Shown: positions 16,652 through 25,775, numbered from the stretch's first letter. The stretch: 44,674 bases of DNA from Chitinophagales bacterium (GCA_020635975.1 JACJYT010000017.1:1-44674); one strand, 5' to 3'. Notes: a model not told the origin generated them from the sequence alone. Made by a program: numbers and translations.

Positions 16652-17536
16652 ATGGCAAATTTAAAAGAGGTAAGAGAACGAATTAAGTCGGTAATCACTA
16701 CACAGCAAATTACAAAAGCTATGAAGTTGGTTGCGGCATCTAAGCTAAAAAAGGCAACCGATAGAATTACGGTTATGCGTCCCTATTCTGATAAGTTATT
16801 TTCTATACTAGAAAATATTCTTGAGAATGTAGATGTGGAAGCTTTGGATCTTAATTTTAGCAAGGAGCGTGAAGTGAAGAAGGTACTAATTCTTTTGGTT
16901 ACTTCGGATAAAGGCTTATGTGGTGGTTTTAATGCCAACTTAAATAAAAAGGCGAGAACCTTAATTCAAGAGAAATATACGCATTTGAGAAGTACTAAGG
17001 ATATTACCATCCTTAATATTGGAAAAAAAGGAAGAGATTTCTTTAAATCTTATGACGGAGTAGAAATCAATTCTTCTTTCCAAAATATGTTTTCTGATTT
17101 AAGTTTTGAGAATGCATCCGCTGCGGCTGAATTTGCAATGAACGCTTTCTTGAAAGGAGAATTTGATAGAGTGCATGTAGTTTATTCTCGTTTCGTAAAT
17201 GCTGCAACGCAAGTATTTACTGAAGAGCAATTCTTGCCAATTGCCCAGTTCGAATCTAAGGGAGAAATGAATGCCGATTTTATCTTCGAACCTAACAAGG
17301 AAGAATTAATTAAAGAGTTAGTACCAAAAATTCTTAAGACCCAATTTTTCAGATTCTTGTTAGATAATAATGCTTCAGAACATGGTGCTAGAATGGTGGC
17401 TATGGATCAAGCAACAGAGAATGCTAATGAGCTATTGAAAGGCTTAAAGTTACAATACAACAGAGAGCGTCAAGCGGCAATTACCAAAGAAATTTTAGAA
17501 ATTGTAGGTGGTGCGGCTGCCTTAGAGCAAGCCTAA
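16652..17536 (+). CDS. atpG: ATP synthase F1 subunit gamma
   Basis: Gamma is the central rotor shaft. The 294-residue protein has the N-terminal coiled-coil strand (LKEVRERIKSVITTQQITKA), the Rossmann-like middle with TSDKGLCGGFN and the C-terminal strand that ends RQAAITKEILEIVGGAAAL. It is the last gene of the cluster; an 18-bp bidirectional terminator follows 15 bases downstream, so atpD and atpC (beta and epsilon) are not co-transcribed here. Confidence 0.97.
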   Translation: MANLKEVRERIKSVITTQQITKAMKLVAASKLKKATDRITVMRPYSDKLFSILENILENVDVEALDLNFSKEREVKKVLILLVTSDKGLCGGFNANLNKKARTLIQEKYTHLRSTKDITILNIGKKGRDFFKSYDGVEINSSFQNMFSDLSFENASAAAEFAMNAFLKGEFDRVHVVYSRFVNAATQVFTEEQFLPIAQFESKGEMNADFIFEPNKEELIKELVPKILKTQFFRFLLDNNASEHGARMVAMDQATENANELLKGLKLQYNRERQAAITKEILEIVGGAAALEQA

Positions 17537-17551
17537 GCTCTAGAAAGATAT

Positions 17552-17590
17552 GCAATAAAAAAGTCCCGATTTTCGGGACTTTTTTATTGC
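17552..17590. terminator. Bidirectional intrinsic terminator between atpG and a DUF1569 gene
   Basis: Arms 17552-17569 and 17573-17590 are perfectly complementary over 18 bases with a three-base loop. The core is AAGTCCCGA/TCGGGACTT, flanked by six A on the left and six T on the right. It serves both convergent genes. Confidence 0.95.
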
Positions 17591-17592
17591 TA

Positions 17593-18042
17593 TTATGCGC
17601 TAAATTGCTGCAAGTGATGATCGATATGTTTATAGATTAAACGCTGCCAGTCTGCTTTGCTTAAGTTTCCAAAGAAGGGGTGGGCGTGCAGTTGATCTGC
17701 TTGCTGCACTTTTTCTAAATATGCTAATAAGTATAACTTTCTTTCTTCTATTTCTGCTGGCTTAGCCTCTTGTTTTAGCATATTCATTTCTTGGGGAGTA
17801 ATGGAGCCTTTTGGCCAGGGCAGGGTATACAGTAAAAGCCATCTGCCTACACTGGTGCGCATTAAGAAGGATCCTTGTATGCTAGAGGACTTTTCGCCTA
17901 AGGCCATTTCTAATTGTGCACTACAGTGACTTAACATTTGCTCTAAGCTCATCTTACCCCATTTTTTATGGCTCTTGGGGTGCAAGGAAGTTATCCTGCT
18001 TCTAAGCTCGTCGTAGTTTTCGGCTATCCCAATATTTTTCAT
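17593..18042 (-). CDS. DUF1569 (DinB-like) protein, copy 1
   Basis: The ATG at 18042 gives 149 residues; a longer version would need a TTG start at 18066 and overlap the upstream gene. The protein resembles the DUF1569 branch of the DinB four-helix family. Conserved features are KWGKMSLEQMLSHC near residue 28 and KHIDHHLQQF at the C-terminus, whose histidines probably bind a metal. The biochemical role of this family is not established; some DinB relatives are thiol-dependent transferases. It lies 13 bases behind a paralog with the same end motif, so the pair looks like a tandem duplication. Confidence 0.75.
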   Translation of the reverse strand: MKNIGIAENYDELRSRITSLHPKSHKKWGKMSLEQMLSHCSAQLEMALGEKSSSIQGSFLMRTSVGRWLLLYTLPWPKGSITPQEMNMLKQEAKPAEIEERKLYLLAYLEKVQQADQLHAHPFFGNLSKADWQRLIYKHIDHHLQQFSA

Positions 18043-18055
18043 AGAGAAAAGAAAT

Positions 18056-18517
18056 TTAAACGCCAAATTGCTGCAAATGGTGGTCTAAGTGCTTGTAGAA
18101 CATGTTGTTCCATTCTTTTGCGTTTAGCGGACCAAAAGAATGGGATTCTAAACCTTCAAAATGCTTTTCCCCTAAGGCTTGAGTTTTTTCAATAAAAGCA
18201 ATTAATCTAGCTTTTTCGGCTTCGAATTCTCGCTCGTTCGCAATAATAAACTGGGGAGCTGTTCTGCTGTTTTTAGCATAAGTGCTTTCTCCAACTACAA
18301 GCTTTTTCACAAAGGTTTTGATGAAAAATTTAGCGATAAGATTTGGTTTCGGATGTTTGCCCTTTTCGTATACCATTTCGTAAGTAACATTACAATGCGC
18401 TAGCATTTGAGCCACATTCATCTTGCCCCATAGCCCTTGGCTTGCAGGATTCAGCTTGTTTATTCTCTCTACAAGCTTACTCTTCGTTTCTTCTAGAAAC
18501 ACATTTTCTATTGCCAT
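18056..18517 (-). CDS. DUF1569 (DinB-like) protein, copy 2
   Basis: The 153-residue paralog of the next gene shares LWGKMNVAQMLAHCN (about 29-43) and KHLDHHLQQFGV at the C-terminus. The conserved His residues in these two segments are the likely metal ligands. The middle regions of the two copies differ more, suggesting an old duplication. It is the first gene of a two-gene unit with a promoter box 15 bases upstream. Function unknown beyond the fold. Confidence 0.78.
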   Translation of the reverse strand: MAIENVFLEETKSKLVERINKLNPASQGLWGKMNVAQMLAHCNVTYEMVYEKGKHPKPNLIAKFFIKTFVKKLVVGESTYAKNSRTAPQFIIANEREFEAEKARLIAFIEKTQALGEKHFEGLESHSFGPLNAKEWNNMFYKHLDHHLQQFGV

Positions 18518-18532
18518 AATCTTTAGTTTTTA

Positions 18533-18540
18533 CAAAGTTA
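18533..18540 (-). promoter_or_regulatory. Probable -7 promoter box of the DUF1569 pair (TAACTTTG)
   Basis: The minus-strand bases are TAACTTTG, matching TAnnTTTG. The start codon at 18517 follows after 15 bases. About 20 bases further upstream there is CAATG rather than a clean TTG, so the -33 element is weak. Confidence 0.45.
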
Positions 18541-18691
18541 TAAGAATAGGCGATTTTTTTCATTGATAGAATTATTAGCTAGAATTGTCATGGAATTGTA
18601 ATTTGTTTAACTTTTAATTAAAATGATTAAACAAAATATCTTGTTTTGGGTTTCGTCAAAACAATTAATTATTAACCTTAAATATTTTATT

Positions 18692-19624
18692 ATGAACAAG
18701 AACATTTTTTTATTTCTGCCCCTTTTGGCTTTATTAATTCTCAACGCGTGTAAAGAGGATGAGCCAGTAGACAATACCGAACTGAATATAGTAGAAACTG
18801 CTCAAGCAACAAGTGATTTAAGTTCCTTGGTAGAAGCTTTGCAAGCTGCCAATCTAGTAAGTGCTTTAGAAGGTTCTGGACCCTTTACTGTTTTTGCTCC
18901 AACAAATGCAGCATTTCAAGACTTATTAGATTCTAATCCAGCTTGGAATAGTATTTCTGATATCCCTGTAGATGTATTGCAAAGTGTTCTCTTATTTCAC
19001 GTTGTGAGTGGAGAAGTAAGAGCTGCTGACTTAAGTGATACTTATGTGAATACTTTAAGCACTGGTCCTAATTCTGAAAATCTTTCTTTACAAGTTAGCA
19101 CTAGCGGTGGAGTACTTTTTAATGGTAGTGCAGAGCCAGTTTTAACAGATATTGAAACGAGTAATGGGGTTGTTCATCTTATTGATGCGGTAATGTTGCC
19201 AAAGAGCATCCCTGGTTTTGCTCTTAGCAACTCTAACTTCAGTACTTTAGTTGCGGCCTTAACAGATTCTAGACATACTACAGATTACGTTTCTTTATTA
19301 TCGGGTGCAGGACCTTTCACCGTGTTTGCTCCAACTAATGCTGCTTTTCAAGCTTTATTAGATTCTGAACCTACTTGGAACAGCTTAGCTGATATCGATA
19401 TTAATGTGCTAGAAGCGGTGCTTAATTACCATGTGGTAAACAATGCCAATGTGCAAGCTGATCAATTATCCGACGGCCAACAAATTACAATGTTCGATGG
19501 TGGAACGGTAACAGTAGATCTAAGTTCTGGTGCTAAATTAAATGGATCTGTAAATATCATATTAACAGACGTTCAAGGAACAAATGGAGTAATTCATGCT
19601 ATTGATGCAGTATTAATTCCATAA
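18692..19624 (+). CDS. Surface lipoprotein with two fasciclin (FAS1) domains
   Basis: The ATG at 18692 begins a lipoprotein signal (LLILNAC, acylated C20); a longer frame to 18623 has no signal at its start. The Cys is followed by KEDE, which fits the K-(D/E)2 export signal that sends lipoproteins to the cell surface in Capnocytophaga and relatives. Two FAS1 domains (about residues 32-170 and 175-310) each contain GPFTVFAPTNAAFQ.LLDS and end in IDAV.LP. FAS1 domains usually mediate adhesion. The gene stands alone, with a terminator downstream, and its neighbours on both sides run on the other strand. Confidence 0.9.
   Translation: MNKNIFLFLPLLALLILNACKEDEPVDNTELNIVETAQATSDLSSLVEALQAANLVSALEGSGPFTVFAPTNAAFQDLLDSNPAWNSISDIPVDVLQSVLLFHVVSGEVRAADLSDTYVNTLSTGPNSENLSLQVSTSGGVLFNGSAEPVLTDIETSNGVVHLIDAVMLPKSIPGFALSNSNFSTLVAALTDSRHTTDYVSLLSGAGPFTVFAPTNAAFQALLDSEPTWNSLADIDINVLEAVLNYHVVNNANVQADQLSDGQQITMFDGGTVTVDLSSGAKLNGSVNIILTDVQGTNGVIHAIDAVLIP
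18872..19624 (+). repeat. Internal duplication of the FAS1 module, 432-bp period
   Basis: The segment starting at 18872 recurs at 19304, exactly 432 bases (144 codons) later, with the same GPFTVFAPTNAAFQ core. It reflects an in-frame duplication of one FAS1 domain. Third positions differ considerably, so the duplication is not recent. Confidence 0.75.
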
Positions 19625-19648
19625 AGACTTTCATTGATAGGGTTTTTA

Positions 19649-19684
19649 GGGGAGTTGACTTTTAAGTCTGCTCCCTTTTTTTTA
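19649..19684 (+). terminator. Terminator after the FAS1 lipoprotein gene
   Basis: GGGAG (19650-19654) pairs with CTCCC (19671-19675) and an inner GACT/AGTC stem forms across a small mismatch; eight or more T residues follow. It lies about 25 bases after the stop codon on the plus strand. Confidence 0.8.
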
Positions 19685-19692
19685 GAACTTAA

Positions 19693-20391
19693 TTAAATTG
19701 AAAATTTATAGCCAACACCTCGAATGCTCTGAAAAAATTGAGGATTTTTGGCATCTTCTTCAAAGTACTTCCGAAAAGAAAGTATAAAATTGTCGATGGT
19801 TCTAGTGGATGGAAAAACATCGTATCCCCACACATATTGCAGAATTTGCTGTCTAGATACTACTTGGTTTTTACGATCAATTAGCAGTTTTAAGAGAGCG
19901 GTTTCTTTCTTAGTAAGGTGTATTTCTTCTCCGCTAGCATTGCTCGCACTAAAGGTGCTAAAATTAACTCGATTTGCACCGAATTCGAAACTACTTAAGT
20001 TACTTTCTTCCGTTGTCCCTTTAAAGCTATGCTTTACCAAAACTTTGGTTCTAAGTAATAGTTCCTCTAAATTGAAAGGCTTGGTGAGATAGTCGTCTGC
20101 TCCTAACTTAAGCCCTGTAACCTTGTCTTTTCCCGTATCTTTTGCCGTTAGGAAGAGAATGGGAGTTTCGTTATCGGAAAGTCGAATTTTTTCGCAAACC
20201 TCAAAGCCATTTACCTCAGGCATCATAACATCTAAAATCACTAGATTAAATCGTTGATTCTCGAACTTTTGAAGTGCTTCATTGCCATTGATGGCTTCTT
20301 CCACTTCGTAGCCTTCTAGTTCAAGGTTCAATTTTATGCCGTCTCTCAGGCTTTTTTCATCTTCGGCAAGTAATACTCTGGGAATCATCAT
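19693..20391 (-). CDS. Response regulator, OmpR/PhoB family
   Basis: This is a cytoplasmic transcription factor of 232 residues. The receiver domain has the acidic pocket D11/E12, phospho-acceptor D54 in LVILDVMMP, T82 and K104. The winged-helix DNA-binding domain (about 135-232) ends with TIDNFILSFRKYFEED and IRGVGYKF, typical for the family. The gene lies 76 bases behind a histidine kinase gene, its likely cognate partner. Target genes are unknown. A near-match promoter box (TA, three bases, TTTG) lies just before the start, so it might also be transcribed alone. Confidence 0.93.
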   Translation of the reverse strand: MMIPRVLLAEDEKSLRDGIKLNLELEGYEVEEAINGNEALQKFENQRFNLVILDVMMPEVNGFEVCEKIRLSDNETPILFLTAKDTGKDKVTGLKLGADDYLTKPFNLEELLLRTKVLVKHSFKGTTEESNLSSFEFGANRVNFSTFSASNASGEEIHLTKKETALLKLLIDRKNQVVSRQQILQYVWGYDVFPSTRTIDNFILSFRKYFEEDAKNPQFFQSIRGVGYKFSI

Positions 20392-20467
20392 GGCTGCAAA
20401 TTTTAAGGGTGTACAATCTAATATTTCTAAATTATGTTAAGTTTATGATTTTCGTGTCATAGAAAGG

Positions 20468-21457
20468 TCAAAGTGCAAAGCTAATCACAAACTTTGCTCC
20501 GTGGGGTAGTTGATCTTCAACACTAATCTTTGCCTTATGAAATTGCACCAACTGCTTTACGATATATAAACCTAAGCCAGTACCTTTAGCAGCGCGAGTT
20601 TCTTCATTACCAACTCGATAGAATTTATCAAAAATCTTTTCTTTTTCTTCATCGGCAACACCAATGCCATTATCGCTTACACTTAAAATTACATTTTGTT
20701 TGTCTGTATGCAATTGTAAATGAACTGGAGAATGAGCGGCGTATTTAAGGGCATTGTCTAAGAGGTTACTTACTATAGAGTTTAGACAAATTTTATCGCC
20801 TTCGATGTAGATATTTTCTTCTATATCATAACTCAATTGAATTTCTTTACGCTGCAAATAGTTTTGCATGAGTTGCTTGCAAAGTTCGCTTAAGTTCAAT
20901 TTTTCCTTGTTGAAACCATATTGGTCATTTTCAATTTTGGCAGCTATCAAAATATTCTCCACCAAGCCCTCTAAACGATCTACTTCGTTTAAGGCATTTT
21001 GTAAAAGTTCGTCTTGTTTCTCTTTAGCAAGCGACCTTTTTTTGATGGTTTCGTTCATTAACTTAATACTAGATAGAGGAGATTTTAATTCATGAGTGAT
21101 GGAAAGAAGGAAATTTTTTTGTTGTCGGGCTATAGCAACTTCTTTTAGTATGGATTGACGTACCTTAAAAACTCCAAAGATGAGTATTAAGAAAAACACG
21201 GAGCCCTCTGCGAGGATCATTAACTTTTGCCTCTTAAATTGTTTGTCTAATTCTTGAAATTCGTCGGTATGAAAAAAGTCTATTCGTTCACCGCCACTAA
21301 ATACTTCGTATTGTAAACCTCTGTAGTTTACAGCATCCGAATAATGTTGTTCAATTTTCGAATACAGCAAGTAGCTCCACCAAAACATGAAGGCGAAAAC
21401 ATAAACAATTACTAGATAAAAAAATACAAACTTGGTACTGGCTTTTTCTTTAAACAT
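20468..21457 (-). CDS. Sensor histidine kinase with two membrane helices
   Basis: The 329-residue kinase has helices at about 10-30 and 80-98 enclosing a short periplasmic sensor of about 50 residues. The cytoplasmic part has the H-box SITHELKSPLSS (H122), the N-box LLDNALKYA, and the ATP-lid motifs VSDNGIGV and GTGLGLYIVKQL. It is well formed for autophosphorylation and should act on the response regulator encoded next to it. Its start overlaps the end of the large upstream kinase by eight bases, so all three signalling genes form one operon. Confidence 0.93.
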   Translation of the reverse strand: MFKEKASTKFVFFYLVIVYVFAFMFWWSYLLYSKIEQHYSDAVNYRGLQYEVFSGGERIDFFHTDEFQELDKQFKRQKLMILAEGSVFFLILIFGVFKVRQSILKEVAIARQQKNFLLSITHELKSPLSSIKLMNETIKKRSLAKEKQDELLQNALNEVDRLEGLVENILIAAKIENDQYGFNKEKLNLSELCKQLMQNYLQRKEIQLSYDIEENIYIEGDKICLNSIVSNLLDNALKYAAHSPVHLQLHTDKQNVILSVSDNGIGVADEEKEKIFDKFYRVGNEETRAAKGTGLGLYIVKQLVQFHKAKISVEDQLPHGAKFVISFAL

Positions 21458-24400
21458 CTTGCTTTTGTTCCCTCTTTTTACTCAATAGAACGAAAAATTT
21501 AGTTCCTTGATTTTCCTTACTCTCAAACCAAATTTTTCCAGAATGGTTCTCTATAATTTGTTTACTGATGGCGAGACCCAAACCTGTGCCACTAGATTTC
21601 GTGGTAAAGTTAGGAACAAATACTTTGGATTTCTGCTCCTCAGAGATTCCCACACCATTATCAATAACTTGAATTAGAAAACTATCCCCCTCTTCGCTAA
21701 GTTCAATTTCGACTTGACCATGCGCAATATCCTCGCATGCTTGTTGCGCATTCTTAATTAGATTATTGAAAACACTAATTAATTGATTTTTATCTGCCAA
21801 AACAAGAGCACTTTCTAGTTTGCTTTTCAAACTAATTCTGCTCGCTTCATTCTGATTAAACAACTCGATAACATTTTTTATTAATTCGAGTAAATCGGTA
21901 TCTTCCTTAGTAGCTAAGGGCATTTTGGCAAAGGAAGAAAAGGCACTTGCAATTTCCGATAAATTATCAATTTGCTCCACCATAGTTTTACTCACTCGTT
22001 CGGCAAGTTCATTTACGCGTTCAGGGTCTTCCTTTATAGCGCGTTGTAAATGTTGAATACCGAGTTTCATAGGGGTTAGGGGATTTTTAATTTCATGGGC
22101 AATTTGTCGCGCCATTTCTCGCCAGGCCGACTCTCTTTCCGCTTTTGCCATAGCTTGTGCGCTTTCTTCTATTTGCCTAATCATCTTGTTATATTCCTTA
22201 ACCAAGTTTCCAATCTCGTCATTCGATTTCCACTCAATTTCCTCATTATTGGCATTTAAGTTTATGAGAGAAAATTTCTTACTTATTTTAGCCAAGGGCC
22301 GCGTTAAGGAATTGGATATTAGAATAGCTAGAAAAATCGAAACAATGAGCACGAGAACGTATACATTTACTAAGGCTACCATTAGTTTTGAAAGTTCACT
22401 TCGTAAAGTTTCTTCTTGCGCGAAATAGGGAAGATTCAAGTAGGCTACACTCTCTCCTCCTTTGAAGCGTATGGGTACATAAATAGATTCATAATTTAAA
22501 CTACCAATATTTTCTTTTTGGATATACCTTTCTTTGTTTTCTTCTTGCAGATAATAAAGCGCTAGTGGATCAATTTTCTTACTTACCAATCCATTGCCAA
22601 AGATGCCGGGTTGCGAACTACTAAGCAATTGACCATTTGCATTAAAGATGTTGATGTCGATTGCATGTATTTGCGACAGGCTTGCAATTTCGGTAGTAAA
22701 GTTATTGGGCAAATTTTCTTCTATAGGTAGGGCTTGCTTTTGGAAAAGATACTCAATAGAAGAAAGTACAGATTGCTGTTTTTTTATGAGTATGTCGGTA
22801 TTGTTGGATTTATATAATTCTGAAAAATAACCAAGACTTACAATGCCGATGGTAAAAAAGGAAATAATGGTAATGGCAATGATCGCTGCATTTATTTTGT
22901 TTTTGTAAGTAAAGCTAGGTAGAGATCTAGGAATGAATTGGAAGCTCCAATTTAAACTGTAGAAGACTACAAAAGCCAGCAAGCTAAATGTTCCCAGTAA
23001 AACGAAGATATAACTGAAAGTAGATATAGGAACTAAGTAGGAGCTAGGACCGGAGGTAATAATGATTTTGGTGTCATCATCGGTTTGGAAATAGTTCAAC
23101 CTATAATTATTTTCCACTCGGATTTTAGGATATTTTTGTCCATCGTCCTGCAGCGCAAACTGGTAAGGAAAAGGAAACTCTCCTGCTTGAGAAACGAGGT
23201 AGTTATTTTTATAAATAGCGTATTCATAATCCTTAATACTTCTGTATTTTGCAATTGGACTAGATTTTTGCTCTATCAAAAGTTCTGGATATAGATTCTC
23301 CTTATGGTAAGTTTTCAGACTAAGCTCTAAAACTAAAGTGCCGCTAATATGTCCATCATTTTCAATTGGAAGTATGGATAAATAAATGCTCGTTCCGTCG
23401 TTTTGTGGAATCAAGAACAACCAATCGGAAAAGCTATCTTCTCCTTTTTTATTGATTAAATCGTAGTAATAAGCCAAGTTGCTTTCTTCGCTTGTCTTTA
23501 TCGGTAGTCCATCTAAATTGAAGGCATAGCCGTTTACATTGTATTTACTCATGTAACCACCGAAATACAAGTAAGAAAGCCGTTGTTGCAGTTCGCGATT
23601 AGTGACTAAAGGGGAAATGAAAAACTTTTTAAAAAAGGGATCTTTTTGGATGTCCTTTTCTATGTCTTCGAAGCGATATTCTGTAATCAGGTCCCTATTT
23701 TCGCCTAATTGATTGGCAATTATAGATTTTTTATAATCTTCGCTAATGGTGTTGTAGCGTATTAAACCACTGGCTATAAGAAAGGAGCAAGCTACTAAAA
23801 GAGGAAGACTTAGGTTGCTTTTGGTATATTCAAGCTTATTTTTTAAATGAAACCAAATAAGAAGTAAGATCAAGGAACTAGCAAAGGAGCTTAATAGCGA
23901 AACGATACCATAGTCGAGTAGAAATAAGGAAATGCAGGAAACAAGAAAAAAACCGAAAATGAAAAGCAAGACCTTAGTTGGATAAAACTTGAGGAGCGCT
24001 TTAAGCGCTAAGTAATACACTAAAATTAGGGAATAGCTGAGTAGAAAAATAATTACTAGTCCTAATAAAGTATAGATACTAATTAGGGTGAAGTTGTTCA
24101 TTTCGAAAGATATCACCGAATCTAGAACTAGGCTTTTTATGGTGGTGTTAAACAAGATAAAAGTGCCGAGTACAAGAAAGGAAAAGAAAAGGAAAGTTAT
24201 TTTCTTAAAATTCCATTTTTCTCTGTAGTAAGTATACCAAGAAAAGCTAGCTATAACAAAGGCTATAAAGGCGTTGGTAAAGAGCTGACCTAGCGAATTG
24301 CCTAGTAGCTGAGAGGCGTAGAGTTCTGGACTAAATAAAATTGACTTTTTAAATTCAAAGTCGAAAAGGAGCATTATTTCTTTAAAAAGAATGGCGGAAA

Positions 24401-25115
24401 CAAGTAAGACTAAGAAACTTAGTACCATGCTGTAATTGGCAACTAAAAATCGAAGAAGAAAGAAAATCAGTATCCAATAAGAAAGGAGACTTATGAAGCC
24501 AAAGAATAAGGAGGATGTAGAGGCTTGATAGGAAGGGTCCTCTTGAAAAATAAGCTGACAAACGCTTTCATTTTTTAAGTTTCGAAGAGCAAATCCTTCT
24601 TCCTCACTCTCGGTTTGAATGAGTACATTATCATCAAAATGAAAGGGTGGAGGAAAGGAATTGCTAAGGTATTTGTTTACGATAGGATAGTTTGATTTAA
24701 GAAGCAACATTGCTACCAGCTTGTACTTGCCATAATCTTTAAACAAACTTAAATAGTAGCCATTCTTCTGCACCATGAGTGCTTCTTCTTCTAGGTCATT
24801 TCCCCATGCTATATCTGGAAGCAATTTACTGTTATTCCAAAAGAGTAAATTGCCTTCTTCGTAGATGTAAAAATAGAAATTCTCGCTATTCAAGGCTTCA
24901 ATTTCAGTTAAGTCGAGATCCTTCGCTATTGCCTTATTTAGGACTAAACTATCTTGACTTAGCTCTTCAAATCGTAATTGAAAGCTAGTATATGTTTTTT
25001 GGGCATCTTTACAAGACTTGTTGAATTCGCTTTCTGAAGAATGGAGTATATTGTAAACTAAACCGAATACAAAAGAAAAAGTTAAAAGGACTATGCTAGC
25101 TTTGTGAAATTGCAA
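21450..25115 (-). CDS. Very large NtrY-like sensor histidine kinase
   Basis: The 1221-residue membrane kinase has one N-terminal helix, an extracytoplasmic region (about 28-200), a block of about eight helices (203-455), a second extracytoplasmic region (about 456-735), two more helices, a third extracytoplasmic segment, a further helix and a HAMP linker (about 930-985). Then come the H-box AREMARQIAHEIKNPLTP-like segment (H1007) and an ATPase domain with VIDNGVGIS and SGTGLGLAISKQI. The C-terminal half resembles NtrY kinases. The only start is TTG at 25115, because an in-frame stop lies a few codons upstream. It has no receiver domain of its own. The signal sensed is unknown. Confidence 0.88.
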   Translation of the reverse strand: MQFHKASIVLLTFSFVFGLVYNILHSSESEFNKSCKDAQKTYTSFQLRFEELSQDSLVLNKAIAKDLDLTEIEALNSENFYFYIYEEGNLLFWNNSKLLPDIAWGNDLEEEALMVQKNGYYLSLFKDYGKYKLVAMLLLKSNYPIVNKYLSNSFPPPFHFDDNVLIQTESEEEGFALRNLKNESVCQLIFQEDPSYQASTSSLFFGFISLLSYWILIFFLLRFLVANYSMVLSFLVLLVSAILFKEIMLLFDFEFKKSILFSPELYASQLLGNSLGQLFTNAFIAFVIASFSWYTYYREKWNFKKITFLFFSFLVLGTFILFNTTIKSLVLDSVISFEMNNFTLISIYTLLGLVIIFLLSYSLILVYYLALKALLKFYPTKVLLFIFGFFLVSCISLFLLDYGIVSLLSSFASSLILLLIWFHLKNKLEYTKSNLSLPLLVACSFLIASGLIRYNTISEDYKKSIIANQLGENRDLITEYRFEDIEKDIQKDPFFKKFFISPLVTNRELQQRLSYLYFGGYMSKYNVNGYAFNLDGLPIKTSEESNLAYYYDLINKKGEDSFSDWLFLIPQNDGTSIYLSILPIENDGHISGTLVLELSLKTYHKENLYPELLIEQKSSPIAKYRSIKDYEYAIYKNNYLVSQAGEFPFPYQFALQDDGQKYPKIRVENNYRLNYFQTDDDTKIIITSGPSSYLVPISTFSYIFVLLGTFSLLAFVVFYSLNWSFQFIPRSLPSFTYKNKINAAIIAITIISFFTIGIVSLGYFSELYKSNNTDILIKKQQSVLSSIEYLFQKQALPIEENLPNNFTTEIASLSQIHAIDINIFNANGQLLSSSQPGIFGNGLVSKKIDPLALYYLQEENKERYIQKENIGSLNYESIYVPIRFKGGESVAYLNLPYFAQEETLRSELSKLMVALVNVYVLVLIVSIFLAILISNSLTRPLAKISKKFSLINLNANNEEIEWKSNDEIGNLVKEYNKMIRQIEESAQAMAKAERESAWREMARQIAHEIKNPLTPMKLGIQHLQRAIKEDPERVNELAERVSKTMVEQIDNLSEIASAFSSFAKMPLATKEDTDLLELIKNVIELFNQNEASRISLKSKLESALVLADKNQLISVFNNLIKNAQQACEDIAHGQVEIELSEEGDSFLIQVIDNGVGISEEQKSKVFVPNFTTKSSGTGLGLAISKQIIENHSGKIWFESKENQGTKFFVLLSKKREQKQDV

Positions 25116-25193
25116 AATCGTTAAAATTTAAGCATTAAAGTTAGCTAAGTTGCGACAAAAACCATGCTCAAAATCTTGTCAAATTTTCAGGTT

Positions 25194-25775
25194 CTAACGC
25201 CAGCCAAAATCTTGGGTGAAATTAAAATAAACATAGCCATCCTTGATTTTATTTAAGAAATGGATCCCACAGCCAATTTCATTGATGTCCTTTGCTAATA
25301 AATTTTCTCTATGTCCTTTACTGCTAATAAAGCTTTGAACAATAAAATTGCATAAATCATAGTAGTTGCCTGGATTACGCAATTCCACATAACCATAGAA
25401 AATATTCTCTGCCAAGGTCTCGTAGCCCTTATAATTTACGAAACTTGCCCTATCTGCTAGGGTAGCCAGGTTCTTCGTATAACGGTTGTTGTGGTTAAAG
25501 AAATGTTTTTCCGACATTTCCTTGCTATGCAAATAGGCCGCGTAACTTAAATTCTCCTGATATTCAAGACTATAGCGTCCCTTTTCTTGTCGATACTTAT
25601 TACTTAGATGAAAGACCCCGGCCTCAATAAGTTCGTAGTCTAAGTTGCTTAGGTCGATTTTTTGAAGAAGAAAGGATTGTTTAAAAAAATCTTCCTTGGG
25701 CATAGCCGCATATGGGTTATTGCCTTTTGTGGAAATAAAAGGCAATACAAAGAATATAAGAATAAGCCTCATCAT
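25194..25775 (-). CDS. Secreted CAP-domain (SCP-like) protein
   Basis: The 193-residue protein begins with a hydrophobic signal peptide (LILIFFVLPFIS). Residues about 45-193 form a CAP domain, with LHSKEMSEKHFFNH (the two conserved His), YETLAENIFYG, the SKGHRENLL segment and the closing FTQDFG. CAP domains are found in secreted proteins with varied or unknown activity; bacterial members are mostly uncharacterised. The gene is upstream of the kinase operon in the same direction, 78 bases away, so co-transcription is possible. It diverges from actA. Confidence 0.85.
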   Translation of the reverse strand: MMRLILIFFVLPFISTKGNNPYAAMPKEDFFKQSFLLQKIDLSNLDYELIEAGVFHLSNKYRQEKGRYSLEYQENLSYAAYLHSKEMSEKHFFNHNNRYTKNLATLADRASFVNYKGYETLAENIFYGYVELRNPGNYYDLCNFIVQSFISSKGHRENLLAKDINEIGCGIHFLNKIKDGYVYFNFTQDFGWR

